From NCBI RefSeq assembly GCF_008831285.2, contig NC_045138.2, forward strand, positions 39,609,115-39,673,114: a stretch of 64,000 nt of DNA. Reading direction: 5' to 3'. Below, one piece after another: positions 48,437 to 60,226 of the stretch. The stretch's first letter is position 1. The number at the start of each line of letters is the position of its first letter. The translations under genes and the position numbers were made by a program. Source of the DNA: Nymphaea colorata. Taxonomy: Eukaryota > Streptophyta > Magnoliopsida > Nymphaeales > Nymphaeaceae. The notes under the pieces are model-generated. The model did no database searches, was not told the origin of the DNA, and was given only the letters and a program-made list of their open reading frames with translations.

Positions 48437-51334
48437 CTATTGGTAGTCTCTGTTGGGCATGGGAGGAAAATCTCTATTCGGTGGGGGAGGCGTGTCTCTG
48501 TTAGGCATGTTGTTGCCCTGGTAGCCGTAGCCCTGGTAATTGTTTCCTTGATATCCTCCCTGGTAATTGTTTGGTGGCATGTTGCCCATGTTTCCCATGT
48601 CTCTGTTCTGGAAATTGCCTCCCATGTCCCTGCTCTGGAAATCTCTATTGGGCATGTATCCTTGATCTCCTGCGGGCATGTCACGAGGCGGCATAGCATT
48701 TTGGTTATAAGGATTGGGATTCTGGAAGTCGTGGCTGGGCATAGGAGGTCGACCAGGTGGTGGCATCCCTTGCTGAGCATTGGGAGGAGGAGGATTTTGG
48801 AAGTCACGGTTGGGCATAGGAGGTGGACCAGGTGGTTGCATGCCTTGCTGAGCATTGGGAGGAGGAGGATTTTGGAAGTCACGGTTGGGCATAGGAGGTG
48901 GACCAGGTGGTTGCATGCCTTGCTGAGCATTTGGAGGAGGAGGATTTTGGAAGTCACGGTTAGGCATGGGAGGCATGTCCCGGCTCTGGAAGTCCTGGCT
49001 TTGCATATTCTGCCTTCTTCTCTCAAAGTTTCTCGACCTGTCAAAGTTGCGAGGCCTATCATTTCTTCTGGACCTCTCATTGGCTCGGGCATTGTTCCTC
49101 ACCCATTCTTCGTGATACTTTGGATCGTAGGGTACTGCTTTTCCATCTATGAATGGCTCTCCTGGATATTGACAAAGAAGACATGCGTAGTGGCAATCAA
49201 AAAACAAAAAACAAAAAAATTTGTTGAACCCAAAAGTCCCACTAAAAGATTGTATCTAACACACTCGACTAAAGCCAATCAAAATATTGTATCTAACACA
49301 CAAGTCAACTCACAATAGCAAAAGGCATATGTCATAACAAAAGAACTATGATGGACTTAAGGTTACATGGTCATAGTAAAACTCTAGAAGTCCATAGTGT
49401 GTCTTAAGATTAAGGAACTCATTCATATAAATGGACCAGAATAAGACCATTTTTTAAACTAACAAAGAATTCATATAAATGGACCAGAAGCTTTAATTAC
49501 AGCTTGCACAGGTTCAGCAATTCTAGCGTAGAATACTAACCTCCGTAGTCTTTGTTCTTGACATCAAGATAAGAATCAGGAAGAACCCAACGAACTCTTG
49601 GTAATGCTGCCAGATAGAAAAAATCAAGTACACATAAATAGACCACAGAAACAAAATCGAATATGCAAAACACCTCCTACTTACGCTTTATTTTGTATGA
49701 GAGTTCCTCTGAAACTTTGCATCCAAAAGCAAAGTAGTGCCTAGTTGAAACAGAATAAATTGATTTCCTTGCTTCATCCTCACTAAGACCAGACAAACAA
49801 TCATAAGGCCTCAATCAATAGTGGATAAAACTAAAAGGAATTGCCGAGCTCATTCGCTAACCATTCTCAATCAAAATAACAAGAAAAGGCAAAATAAGAT
49901 GGAGAAATCAGCAAAGGTAATCTTCACTTAGATAAAGGAATTACAAAACTAATTCGATAACTTCCCTCTACTAAGGTAACAACAAAACACCAAATGGGAT
50001 GGAGAAATCAGCAGATGAAGCCATATTTCATCAAGCAACAAAATATTCTGAAACCAGACGAATAAGATTTGTTTCTTTAGCCATCTTTGGCTTTAATTTG
50101 GGAAAATAAATTTCACTAAAACAATGAACGTTCCTCTAGTTCATAATTAATCACCCGTAAGAGCTTTGCAATGAACACACCTTCCACATGCATAAAAAAC
50201 AAGGTAGGGCGAAAAAGCAAAGGATGATTAACCGCCCAGTTTCAAATTTCAGCCGTTATATGGCAAACTACAATAGGAACGACAAAAACCGCAATAAAGA
50301 CAAGAAAGGGGCATTCGGCGGCATGGTTTTACTAGAGGACCTAGCTAACTTAGAAAGCTCCAATATCAATCTGCAAAGCCTTCTTCAATACGTCATCAGT
50401 CTTTGGATAAATCGGAGGGCAAATGCATGCCCTAAGATTTCTTTTGTACCATAAATAACTCATTTCCGAGTTTTACCTACTCGGTACTAACAAGTGAACA
50501 CTCTCCCCCAACCCTAAAATCTGGAAAATAAGAGGAAAATCAGGAAAACTATTCAATACGAGATCATCATTTACAAAATAGAAACTGTAATATGCACACT
50601 CATGGGAAGATGCGAACGCGTTACCGAAAAGGATTACCAAATAAACAACGTTTAGCATTTTCTTTTTTCGCTACAACTCCTTCCAAGCTGAAAAACTCGA
50701 CGAAACGCAACCATGAATCCAAAACATGGAAAGCAGGAAAAATATTCAATCCGAGCTCGTCACTATCAAAATATAAACTGTAACATAACGTGCATAAACA
50801 AACGCGTCATCAAAAGAATTACCAAACTACCAATGGTTAACATTTTTGGTTTCTCGCAACAACTTCAAGAAAGCTAACAAACTTGAAGAAAGTAACCGTG
50901 AACCAGAACATCCATCTACATAAGAGAGAGAGAGAGAGAGCTAACCTCCCAAGAACCTGAGCAAGCGTCTTAATATAGCTATCGATGATCTCGTCCCTGG
51001 TGGGATTCCCCTCGGGCGGCTCCATGACGATCAGCCAGTGCTCGAAATCGCACCCATCCAACAGAATCGTTTCCTTAGGTGGCCGATTGCTCCAGTTTGG
51101 CGAAGAATCGTTCAGGGACGAAGTGGTCGGCCTGGTGGTCGCCATACAACGCACGCCCATCGCCGGAATCCGGGTGATTTGCTGTAGGGCAGCGAGAGAA
51201 CGGACAGAGAACCCTGCATAAAACCGCGAAGGGCGGGCGCCAGCGACGGCAGAAAAGGAGGAGACTGAAGACGGCCTCCACGAAACCAGAGCCCGCCTCA
51301 GAAGAAGAGACCTTCCCAGGATCGCCGACGCCAT
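48437..51334 (-). CDS. MORF8: Multiple organellar RNA editing factor, MORF8/RIP1-like
   Basis: Minus-strand exons are 51334-50946, 49782-49685, 49606-49541 and 49161-48437, all GT-AG, giving 425 aa. Residues 1 to about 68 form an Arg/Ser/Ala-rich, acid-poor targeting peptide. The MORF domain follows (about 88-200), with [51 protein letters not shown] and [17 protein letters not shown] proteins bind PPR proteins in C-to-U editing complexes; Arabidopsis MORF8 works in mitochondria and plastids. [18 protein letters not shown] and [18 protein letters not shown] favour MORF8 over MORF1. The tail is Pro/Asn/Gln/Gly-rich, as in MORF8, but contains three 25-residue repeats (250-324). Intron 2 is only 78 bp. 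The ATG is the first in the leader downstream of a TATA box. The exon 2/3 junction encodes KIKPLPRV where I recall KLKELPKV in relatives; the frame is unaffected. Confidence 0.93.
48743..48967 (-). repeat. Three 75-bp in-frame tandem repeats in the MORF8-like tail
   Basis: Units 48967-48893, 48892-48818 and 48817-48743 each encode 25 residues beginning [18 protein letters not shown]. The first two are almost identical in DNA; the third differs at a few positions (Q to P, P to R). More decayed MP(N/S)xDFQ units continue downstream. Confidence 0.95.
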
Positions 51335-51480
51335 TGACGACCGGGACGAGAGCGCGAGAGTGTACAGTGACGACAGAAATGGTAAACAGGGGAACCCTAA
51401 GCTTAAACCCTAGCCAGAGGGACTGAGGGAGGATGAGCGAGGAGACCTTTTATATGGAAGAGTGAGGATGAAACCCTTTC
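51335..51480 (-). promoter_or_regulatory. Promoter and 5' leader of the MORF8-like gene
   Basis: On the minus strand a TATAAAA-type box lies at 51449-51455 (in CCATATAAAAGG), about 115 bp upstream of the ATG. The leader downstream of it contains CTAGGGTTT and TTAGGGTT, telo-box-like words, at about 51393-51413. The same CTAGGGTTT word stands before the start codon of the ADNT1-type gene. Confidence 0.6.
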
Positions 51481-53160
51481 TTCCGATATTTTCTCTCGCA
51501 TGCTCGATCTAGCGCTTTATAAATGTTCCAAGAACGAAATGTCTTAAGGGCCGTTTGATAATTGGAAAATTTATTCCAGAAAATACTTTTCCTATCTATC
51601 CCGAGTGAAATATTATGAGAGAAAAGTCTTTATTTTCTAGCAATTTACAAAGTTGAACGGGTGAAATTTGAATCATGTTTGTGATTTATTGTAACAGAAA
51701 AAAAATCACCGATTTGTATGGTTCTTTTAAAACCTTAAGCCCCAAACAATCTATAGCTGTTTGAGTGAAGAGCAAGAGACTCACTGCTCGGTAGAAAGTT
51801 AGCAGTTATCCCCTTAGAGCCTTTTCTTATTGTACTATGCATTAAAATCAAAAATTGGTTAAATGTATCGAATATTTTAAAAATGTTTCACAAATCTACC
51901 CATTTTTTGAAACAAATGCATAAAATTATTATTGTTCTCAAACAGCCCCTAGGATCTCTGACACCATGTACAAATTTGTTACTGTTTAGTAAAACTGACC
52001 TAAAAGTTATAACAGATTCATAAAATCTTATATTATAGTGTTTTATGAATGTAACCCAAATTTTAAAGCAAACTTAATAGATAGTAACAAATTATTGATC
52101 TCAAATGCCTCTTAAAGTAGAAAGCTTGTTTTCCATGAAGTCTGATTCACTTTTGCTCAGTGTTAAAATAAAAAAGGAAAAAAATCAGCCTTGAAAGGAA
52201 CCCGTATTGCTCTTAATTTCATATTTTTAATTTAAAACCGGCTCAATTATTTTGAACTAATTTTAAAATAACACATAGATTTACGTTGGCCCTACTTCAG
52301 TGAGAGTAAACAAATAAATGATGAAGAAGATCTCAAGGCACGTAACACTCAATTACGCGGCCTGAAAAGAACGACAATGTAACTGTACATACTTTATTAA
52401 AACGTTTCAAAAACAAAACTTTCCTGTTTGAGATTTCACTTGTATAGATTTAATCATCTTATGGAGGAAGACTTGGAAACATGTTCTTGCATTGCATGAA
52501 TAAGATTTTATAACATAAATTGAAGATATTTAGATGGTTCATTTTTTTCATCCTTATAAAGTTTTACTTGTACATCTGCAAAGATAACATAGAAATCCTT
52601 AATTAGGAATGTGCTTGCATTGAGAAAATCATCATAGTTACTTCATCCTTATTGAAGTCGCTTTGGAAGTAGAAAAAGTTCATTTCAGTTGCTTACTTGC
52701 TTATCTTCCAAAATAAAAGGAAGAAGATTTTATAGGATTTAATGAACTCGAAAATTTAGTTTAATAAAGTCTAGATACACATCCAATAATTGGTTAATCA
52801 AAATCCCAAATCTGAACATCGCGTAAACTTTAGTATCATGGCATCCAAGGCCAAATTTAGTATCAGATAATAATGGACTAGGAAAACAAGTACATGTTAA
52901 TTTAAAACTTCGGATTAGTTCAGTCTGGATCAAAATCCAGATTCAATGTATGAACTTTTTAGAAAAAAGGAGAAAATAGAAAGTATCAATATCAAAATAA
53001 ACACTTTAAATGCAACGCTATCTTGTAAGCATTTTATTTACATTCTCTGTGATTCTCTACCTTCCTAAAAGCTTGCTGGGGACTATAAATGCAACGATAT
53101 AAAAAAGGCTCATTCTCTTGTGCCATCTATTGCAAGGTTGAGACCCATAAAATGCCTTTC
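51481..53160. other. Intergenic with MITE-like fragments
   Basis: GGGCCGTTTGATAATTGG at about 51549, CCCCAAACAA at about 51741 and CAAACAGCCCCTAGG at about 51938 are Tourist-type ends, but I cannot pair them into a clean element. They may be nested or broken copies. The rest is AT-rich with no credible ORF. Confidence 0.4.
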
Positions 53161-53264
53161 AGGGTTGTTTGGTAGTAGTATAACTATTATTCCATGAATC
53201 GACCCCAATCTTTAGTGCAAGTTCATAAAACACTCACAAATTGTCTCAGATGACAAACGACCCC
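53161..53264. mobile_element. Tourist-like MITE
   Basis: A 104-bp element with left end AGGGTTGTTTGGTAGTAG and right end (inverted) GGGGTCGTTTGTCATCTG, flanked by TTC on both sides. The flank differs from the usual TAA/TTA, so the boundaries may be off by a base or two. It lies about 590 bp downstream of the bHLH stop codon. Confidence 0.55.
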
Positions 53265-53854
53265 TTCGGGTCTTCACAGATTGGACAATGGACAAGGCCT
53301 GGCTTGGCCCAGTGCTCAGCCCTGTTTCCTGTCATGGCCAAAGCTATACATCTGGAACTACACAGACAGGAGGCAGAAAATCTTAGAACATCCATCAACT
53401 GCAGATAACAGGAAGAAATTAGCTTACAATAGCAACGGGAAGTGGGAGAACATCTTAGCAAGTAAACATTTTCTTCAGACCAGCTTACTCTTCAAGAAGA
53501 AGTAACAGTTTCTCCAGCATTACAGATGGTAGACATCCATTTAAGTGATACCACAGTTAATACAAATAGAGATTACCATAACAAGTTACAACAAACCAGA
53601 TAAGAACTATGCATAATAGTTCTTTCTGATCTTTAGCGACCGACTTTATGTGATACCACTGTGGTAAGTACCAGATTTGTTCCATGCATGAGACATCTTC
53701 AATGCTTCATAACCTGAACAGAAACCGGTCATGATTTGCATTAAATGGACAACCACCAATCTAGGTGTGTGGAATATGAAGTTTCAGTTCCAAAGAGAGT
53801 TAACAAGGACCCAGTAATTCCCCTTCTTGAGCAGATTCATAAATGTATACAGGT

Positions 53855-56433
53855 TTATGATGAGGAGCTCGAAGATTCGAATGGTGAACTCCTGTGCCTT
53901 TTGCTCGAAACTGTGCTCCTCGGTGAGAAATCTGTAGAAGAAACTCTTTCCAAAACAGACTTCAGGGCTTGTTGGACTGATCTTGCAGCAGACCGTTGCT
54001 TCGCCTCATCGACATGTTCTCCTGGTGTGAAGATGAATACATTTTTTACCCTTCCTCCCAAAGTAGAAGTCTCTGCACTAACTGTCTTCAATTGAAGATT
54101 TTGCAGCATTTGCTTTAATTCAGTCCAAAGCTCTGGCCGATCATCACAACATAGTGATGCTCTTATATAAGAAGTGCCTTTGTCAGCATCATATTTGTCA
54201 GCATCATATTCCACTTGCACTTCATCATAATCTGTTGGAACAACACAACCTTTGGTGAGTACCTCAGCATTTCTCTTTAATTCCTTTACATTGGTTATTA
54301 CTTCCGCAAGCAGCGAAGCCTTGTCCATCTGCATCCGAGAATAAACTTTCAGTTATATTTATTACTTTCCCTCAGGAGAAAAACAGACATGGAAGGAAAA
54401 GATTGCAGGACAAGTGAAAATGACTCTCAAAAATGATAGAGAGAGACTAAATATCATTTAGAAAGAAGATGATGACAGGATGTGGCACAGAAAATCACGA
54501 TACTTTATTTATTAAAAGGTAAACAAAAATAGAAGGAAGCTATTCTTCGTTGGTCTGTTTTCTATCAACAAAAGGTAAATAAAATAGGTGTTTCTCCACT
54601 TGTACCAGATGAAAGGTTAAGAAGGGAGAAAGTCAACACAAAACAGCAAGAAAAATGAAAGTCAATGAAGTAATTCGAAGGCTTCCATTATTCCACATCA
54701 AATACTTTTAACAGGATAGGAACCACACAGCAATGATGATGGAATCTACCAAAAGAAATCGATGCCATCCTAGGACAAAAAATGACGATCAAAACACAAA
54801 ATAAAGGAATTTGCAACTTCATAGAAAAGAATAACGATGCAAGTGAAAGCATCTGATCTTAGAACTGAGATTCTAGACGGATCTGCTGATGCAGAAGGAG
54901 GTTCCCACACAAAATCCAGGCTCTATCAACAAAGGATGTTAGTTCCTATCTTGGTTGACTTTCAGATCCTCAATTTTCTACTTCATACTGGCTGATGCTC
55001 AGATCAAAGAACTGATCTTTGTGGAAGGTCTGACCTCAAACCTGAGGGTTATGTAGTTAGATCAGATCTAAGCTTATCAAAACAATTATTAATTATGCTT
55101 ATCAAAGAGCCCCAGGAGAAAAAAGGAATAACATTTGGATTTTGAATGATACACCAGGACCCACAACAGCAAGGCATTTTACGATTCTTATATATGGCTT
55201 CACCATCTTAGATCATACCTCCCTAGGAATATTACAGATCGAAGGTTCAGAAACTACATCCAAAAAATCTCCTTCTCTCCCACCCCCCCCGCCCCCCACC
55301 CCCAGAAGTGCATGGTTTACCATGGCTTTAAGGATGTCAGACACTTTTCTGAATGATCGGATCTGGCATGGACCCCACTCCTAGATGCATGTGGGCCATG
55401 GATCCTTTGATAAGATATTCGGGCACAGATTAAGCACAAAAACCATACAGGAGAAACATAAGTAATATACCGACTCTAATCTAATAAAGCAAGAACCAGG
55501 CACAGAGAGCAGAAAAAGAAGAAAGAAATCAACTAAGCAGATCCTTACCTGACTAATACACACATAACATAAATACATGATCACAGTTGATATTCAACTG
55601 AGTGAGTTAATAAGATACAAACCTTATGAAGCAGATAGAGGATCAAGAAAAAACCTATCTCGTTGATGTTAACCAGTTTTTCTGCTTATTCTCCCATTTT
55701 AATTGTTCATAGTTCATACTATGCATTTGTTACCGGAAACCAGGAAAAGGGAAAGAAAAAAAAGACAGAACAAGAAAGAGAGAGAGAGGGAGAGAATTAA
55801 GAATTATAGACCACTTCCAGTAATGATCACGCCATACTCAAAGCCTTATTATTTCTGGCCTACATGTGCACACACACACTGTCACACACACACACATAGA
55901 TTCACCTTGGTGGTGCAGGGCACAAGTCCCCTCAACGTGGTCAGGTGACGGTTGATCCTCTCCCTCCGCAAAGAGAGAGAGAGGGAGAGAATTAATAATT
56001 ATAGACCACTTCCAGTAATGATCACGCCATACTCAAAGCCTTATTATTTCTGGCCTACATGTGCACACACACACTGTCACACACACACACATAGATTCAC
56101 CTTGGTGGTGCAGGGCACAAGTCCCCTCAACGTGGTCAGGTGACGGTTGATCCTCTCCCTCCGCCTCCTTTCCGCTTCGCTGTGACTCTTCAATGCCATC
56201 GTGGCCTTCGCCTCCGCCATCTCCTTCCTCATCAGGTCGCTCGCCTTCACCAGCTCCCCTTTCTCGCTGTCCAGCACCAGGGAGGAAGATGACGACGACG
56301 ACATCAGCGCGCCGACATTAAACTGACCACCACCATGCCCAAACCCACCAAAAACCCCGGAGAACCGCTTCCTTCCGACATCTCCTGCCGCGTGAAAAGA
56401 ACCCATCATCTGCATCTCCTCCCCGACCATCAT
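53855..56433 (-). CDS. bHLH transcription factor with C-terminal ACT-like domain (bHLH30/32/106/107 group)
   Basis: Minus-strand exons are 56433-56101 and 54328-53855, with GT-AG intron 54329-56100, giving 268 aa. Residues 82 to about 130 form the bHLH: the basic region SHSEAERRRRERIN has the H84-E88-R92 pattern of E-box/G-box binders, and helix 2 (MDKASLLAEVITNVKELKR) starts exon 2. An ACT-like domain follows (ASLCCDDRPELWTELKQ, then STLGGRVKNVFIF). The intron position inside the loop and this domain order fit the Arabidopsis group of bHLH30, TMO5/bHLH32, bHLH106 and bHLH107, nuclear regulators of growth and vascular development. Which member it matches is not resolved. The start is firm: an in-frame stop at 56547-56545 lies upstream with no ATG between. 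There is a poly-Ser run at 45-51 and a Ser-rich C-terminus, and a 15-bp duplication gives YDADKYDADK. The end of exon 1 lies in a 195-bp tandem duplication. Confidence 0.9.
54179..54208 (-). repeat. 15-bp in-frame duplication in the bHLH gene
   Basis: Two identical 15-bp units (54179-54193 and 54194-54208) encode the repeated YDADK between helix 2 and the ACT-like domain, where length varies in this family. Confidence 0.9.
55775..56164. repeat. 195-bp tandem duplication across the bHLH exon 1/intron border
   Basis: Unit 55775-55969 and unit 55970-56164 are identical except at one base (g at 55801, t at 55996). On the minus strand each unit contains the last 64 bp of exon 1 (helix 1 of the bHLH), the splice donor AAG|GTGAAT, a CA/GT repeat and about 130 bp of intron. 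The right-hand unit is the functional exon end; the left-hand copy lies in the intron and carries a second intact donor at 55905. Confidence 0.97.
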
Positions 56434-56870
56434 CCACTTCCTTCTTTCTTCCCCTTCCTTGCCCTTCACCCTCTGCCGTCCCTTAAGCGCTACAAAGCAT
56501 GATCTCTGCACCAGGAGGACGGCTCGTGGGGGCAGTCCAGCGAATCAACCTTCGGCACCGAAACTGGATCCCTTCCACTTCTCCAGTCGGCGTTTTCTTC
56601 CCTTCCATCACGGTCGCGGCTTAGACAAAGAATCGATGAAGAAGGGAGCTTAGCGTTCGATTACCACCATCTCTACAGGCTCTGAAATAACTATCTCATC
56701 TTTTTGGTGGAATCGTATTTCCAATTACGGGAGGAAAATGAACACCCAAGTGAGGAGAGGGAAGAAATCTGAGGAAATGGAAGACTTATAAAGCAGACGG
56801 TGGTGCCGATTCTAGGACGCATCACCATCATGGAATCGGAGGGCCCTCCCTTTGGCTTTATAGGCCAGGA
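56434..56870 (-). promoter_or_regulatory. Promoter and long 5' leader of the bHLH gene
   Basis: On the minus strand TATAAAG at 56856-56862 (in GGCCTATAAAGCC) is the best TATA box. It implies a leader of nearly 400 nt holding three uORFs. An alternative is a TTATAA at about 56788, which would shorten the leader but keep the 41-codon uORF. Confidence 0.5.
56483..56608 (-). CDS. 41-codon upstream ORF in the bHLH leader
   Basis: On the minus strand ATG at 56608 opens a frame of 41 codons that ends TAA at 56483, 49 nt before the main ATG and in a different frame. The peptide runs MEGKKTPTGEVEG, then RRLIRWTAPTSRPPGAEIML, with an Arg/Trp/Pro-rich C-terminal half. Shorter uORFs precede it (ATG at 56670, six codons; ATG at 56699, two codons). 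It is predicted to lie in the leader because the nearest TATA box is at 56856-56862. Whether the peptide is conserved is unknown to me. Confidence 0.5.
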   Translation of the reverse strand: MEGKKTPTGEVEGIQFRCRRLIRWTAPTSRPPGAEIMLCSA

Positions 56871-58543
56871 GTTATCTGCCTTTATTTTTTTCAACGGTTC
56901 TCTTTTTTCTTCTTCCTCCTCCTCTTCTTTCAACGGCACTTTTACCTTTCTCTTCATTTTTTACCTAAACATTGCTTTTGTCAAAATGATAAACATGGTT
57001 TCTTACATTTCCAAAATAATACCAAAAAAAACATTTTTCTAGCAAAAAGTAACATAAGGTACTTTCTTATACTGTTTAATTTTATTATAGGTGTAATAAA
57101 TACATTAAATAAATATTCCTGGTGGCTATGGTTGTGGGCTGCATTTTTAAAGACTTCCCAAGTCCTCTTGATGCATCTGATAAGAACCAGTGCAGGTCTT
57201 TTTATATGCTCTGCAACATGACGAACTAAAGTACGCACTGTTTTGGTTTTTTCTACACTCACAATAAAACTATGGACAACTGAGACATCATTCCTTATCT
57301 TACAAGGATGAAAAACCCACAAACAACATAAATGCTTGCAGGAAAAGAAAGGAAGAGTTATTTATTTGCAACGGCACATTAAAAAATAATCTTGTAGATG
57401 TTATGGACATATAATTATAAAGATGGCAACACAATTATAATAAGTTGTTCATAATGATCCAGTCGATGGATTCATCTGCAAGTGTTAGATTTATTATATC
57501 ATATGGCAATCGTGATGTAAACCGACCAACTATTCCCAATCATATGTAGTTGATGTCCAATAAGCAGGTTTGCTCCGATGCATATGTTTGTAAAATACAT
57601 GTTCTAAGAGCATTATGTTCTTGTTTTAACATGTCTAGCAATCCGAACAATATCTGTGATTACCTCATGTTTCTCGGAACAAGATCACGGTGTTCTTGTA
57701 GCATTTGCTGTGGGAACATGTGTCTTAAGAAAACAATGTTCCTCTTACCAAACGCCCTCTTAACTTTGCGAAATAGGTCCCAGATGTATCTACTCACCAA
57801 ACCAAACACGAAACTATTTTAACCAAATTTGGTAAAATATGGTTTTGGCCATAATTAAGATCGATTAATTATAACATTTGCAAATGAACCTAATTTCAAG
57901 GGCTTTGAACTCTTCAAATCAAATGAATCTTGCGATGCAAACGCGCTCAAATTCAAAACAAGCACCTTCCTTAGGCTACACGTAGCGAATGTGAAAGCGC
58001 CACATGTCGTGTTATCGTGTTCAATTAACATTTTAATGCGTGATTTTCTTGCTTCTTTGAATGTGATGCTTCATTTTCTTCCGTATAATTAACATGTCGT
58101 AAGATTCAGGCTGATCTAACCCTAGATGAGCATTTGCCATGGACCAACTACCTTAAAATTGACAGCCAAATGAATATACAATGCTAATAAAAGTCGTGAC
58201 AAGTATGACTTTGCAAGAAGGGAAAACCGACACTCCATGTCAAGGATGGGTTACTTCTAAAATTAACCAAAAGTAAATTATGAAAGTGATTATTTACCCA
58301 TATATATGACTTTCATAGCTTGCAATGCTGAATTGAAGATGTATCTAATATTCGTACTTCTCACAATCTTAACAGGATATATTTAACTTTTTAGTTAATA
58401 TTCATCTTACCTTTGGCCCTTCGCAAGTCTAAGCGTTGGTGATTCCTTTGGCATACATGGTTATGTGTCTTTTGGTGGCAGATTTGGATCATTTGCAATG
58501 AAATGAAGTCTTCTTTCATGAAGATTTTTATTTTCATTTAATG

Positions 58544-58578
<35 letters not shown>

Positions 58579-58827
58579 GAAAATCTAAATAATACCAACA
58601 TCTCATTAATAATTCGAACAAATAAGTTTATCGTCCTCTTCATTAAATGTTAGTGGTCAATACTGAACATTTAATTGAACAAGTGAAAAGTTGAATAGTC
58701 TATTGTGTTATACTGACAATCCATTTCAAACAATTACTGGGATAACTATCTCTACCTCTTTCATTCATCGGTACTTTGAGCACGAATAACAGAAGAAACA
58801 GTCATTTGGACGTCTCTAATAAAGAGT

Positions 58828-58899
<72 letters not shown>

Positions 58900-60061
58900 C
58901 CCATAAAATGAAAATATATAACAAAATTTGGGGACAAGAAGTCCCCCAAGAATAAGTTGCAAAAATAACGATGATTCTTGCTAATCTTATAAAGGATCAG
59001 CTTTCTTGCGGATATGAATAGTTGAATCTTGGACCCACATGCAACCAGAATGCCAAAGTAACGATGATTCATAGCTTGGAGCTTTTCGCTTGGATCTTAG
59101 CACCCGCGCAAGTACCACTAGTTTTTTCCATGCTTTATGCTGGCCCACTGCCGATTTGAGTAGTTCAAAGCCCTAGATCCGGCGAAGTACTGTAAAAACA
59201 CATACTTGGTCATGAACAACCAAGTTCTTGAACTTGTACCTTCTCCACAACCATGGTGATAGCCTTTGGCAGATGCAAATGCAAACAATTTCTCTGGTAC
59301 CAAACACATATCTTCACCTGTGGGAATCTTGATTTTCCCAGTTCTTGAATTTCTAGGATCTTGTGCAGGCAAGATGGTACCATCATGGCCACTAAGCTTG
59401 TCCATGCCACTAACCCTTGTTTGGATGCTGAATTGGATTTCTTTACATCTTCTACAGTGACAAGAAAGTTTGCATGTGGAATGTGGGTCCAGATTAAAAT
59501 CAAGAAATGATGAGATGATTCTATATGTGGAGTATGTGTGGATCTTCACTATAGAAAATGGAAGCCCAATGTCACAAAAAGTCATCAAAAGGATGAGGAT
59601 GAAAGCACAAGGCCCATCACCATGTTGTGATTCTCAATGTTTATTGTAGTTGGAATAGATGCTCATACTTTCCTTCTTTATTTTATTCCCTATACTCAGT
59701 AAAACCTAAAATTGGCAGTGGGTCTATGTTGGGATCTCCTAAGTTTTCGATCCATTTTTGCTGTGCATCCAAAATTTTTTGTCAATGCAGATTCATAAAG
59801 CACTTTGTTGTTGATGTTCCATGAATTTACCTCAATCTTAAGGATATGTTCATAGAATATTAATAACTCATTACTGTTATCGAAGGGCTTATAAGTAAGA
59901 GGTGTTTGATGCGAGGAGAAAAATATCACACTCACATAGTGCAGCATTCTATGGCAGTTTCATGAGATTGGTAGGACGATAATCAAGAAACTCACTTTTC
60001 TATCTATTCTACTCAAGATGTAATGCCCTCAGTGTTTGATAAGAGAAATATTGCATTCTTA
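56871..60061. other. Intergenic upstream of the bHLH gene
   Basis: AT-rich spacer. The right end of a Tourist-type element (CCAAACGCCCTCTTA) lies at about 57747-57762. A CT run occurs at about 58549-58575. A 156-codon minus-strand ORF at 59118-59588 is the longest frame, but I do not recognise it and a second long frame overlaps it, so it is not called as a gene. Confidence 0.4.
58832..58896. repeat. (TA)n microsatellite, about 65 bp
   Basis: Uninterrupted TA repeats, the longest simple repeat in the window. Confidence 0.97.
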
Positions 60062-60223
60062 GGGAACATTTGGTATTGGAAATACCATGTGAGTGTTTTA
60101 TGAATCTACTCCAAAGTAAAGACATATTTGTAAAACACTTGTTCAAGAGTTTTATGAATCTGCTCTAGTTTTAACGCAGATTCATGAAACACTTACATGG
60201 TGCTCATAATGTCAAATGGCCTC
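60062..60223. mobile_element. Tourist-like MITE with TTA target duplication
   Basis: A 162-bp element with left end GGGAACATTTGGTATTGG and right end (inverted) GAGGCCATTTGACATTATG; the ends stay paired to ACCATGT. It is flanked by TTA (60059-60061 and 60224-60226). Confidence 0.7.
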
Positions 60224-60226
60224 TTA

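Noticed and set aside
48440-49318. 292-codon plus-strand ORF
   Set aside because: It is the antisense shadow of MORF8 exon 4; its Val/Ile/His/Arg-rich repeats are the reverse reading of the Pro/Asn-rich repeats.
51549-51952. Single MITE spanning two Tourist-type ends
   Set aside because: The ends do not pair well, the flanks (TAA and TAG) differ, and other end-like motifs lie between them, so the boundaries are not supported.
56434-56511. N-terminal extension of the bHLH protein to 56511
   Set aside because: That frame would have to start at GTG; the first in-frame ATG after the upstream stop is at 56433.
58761-59072. 103-codon minus-strand ORF with a Tyr-Ile repeat
   Set aside because: It is created by the TA microsatellite at 58832-58896.
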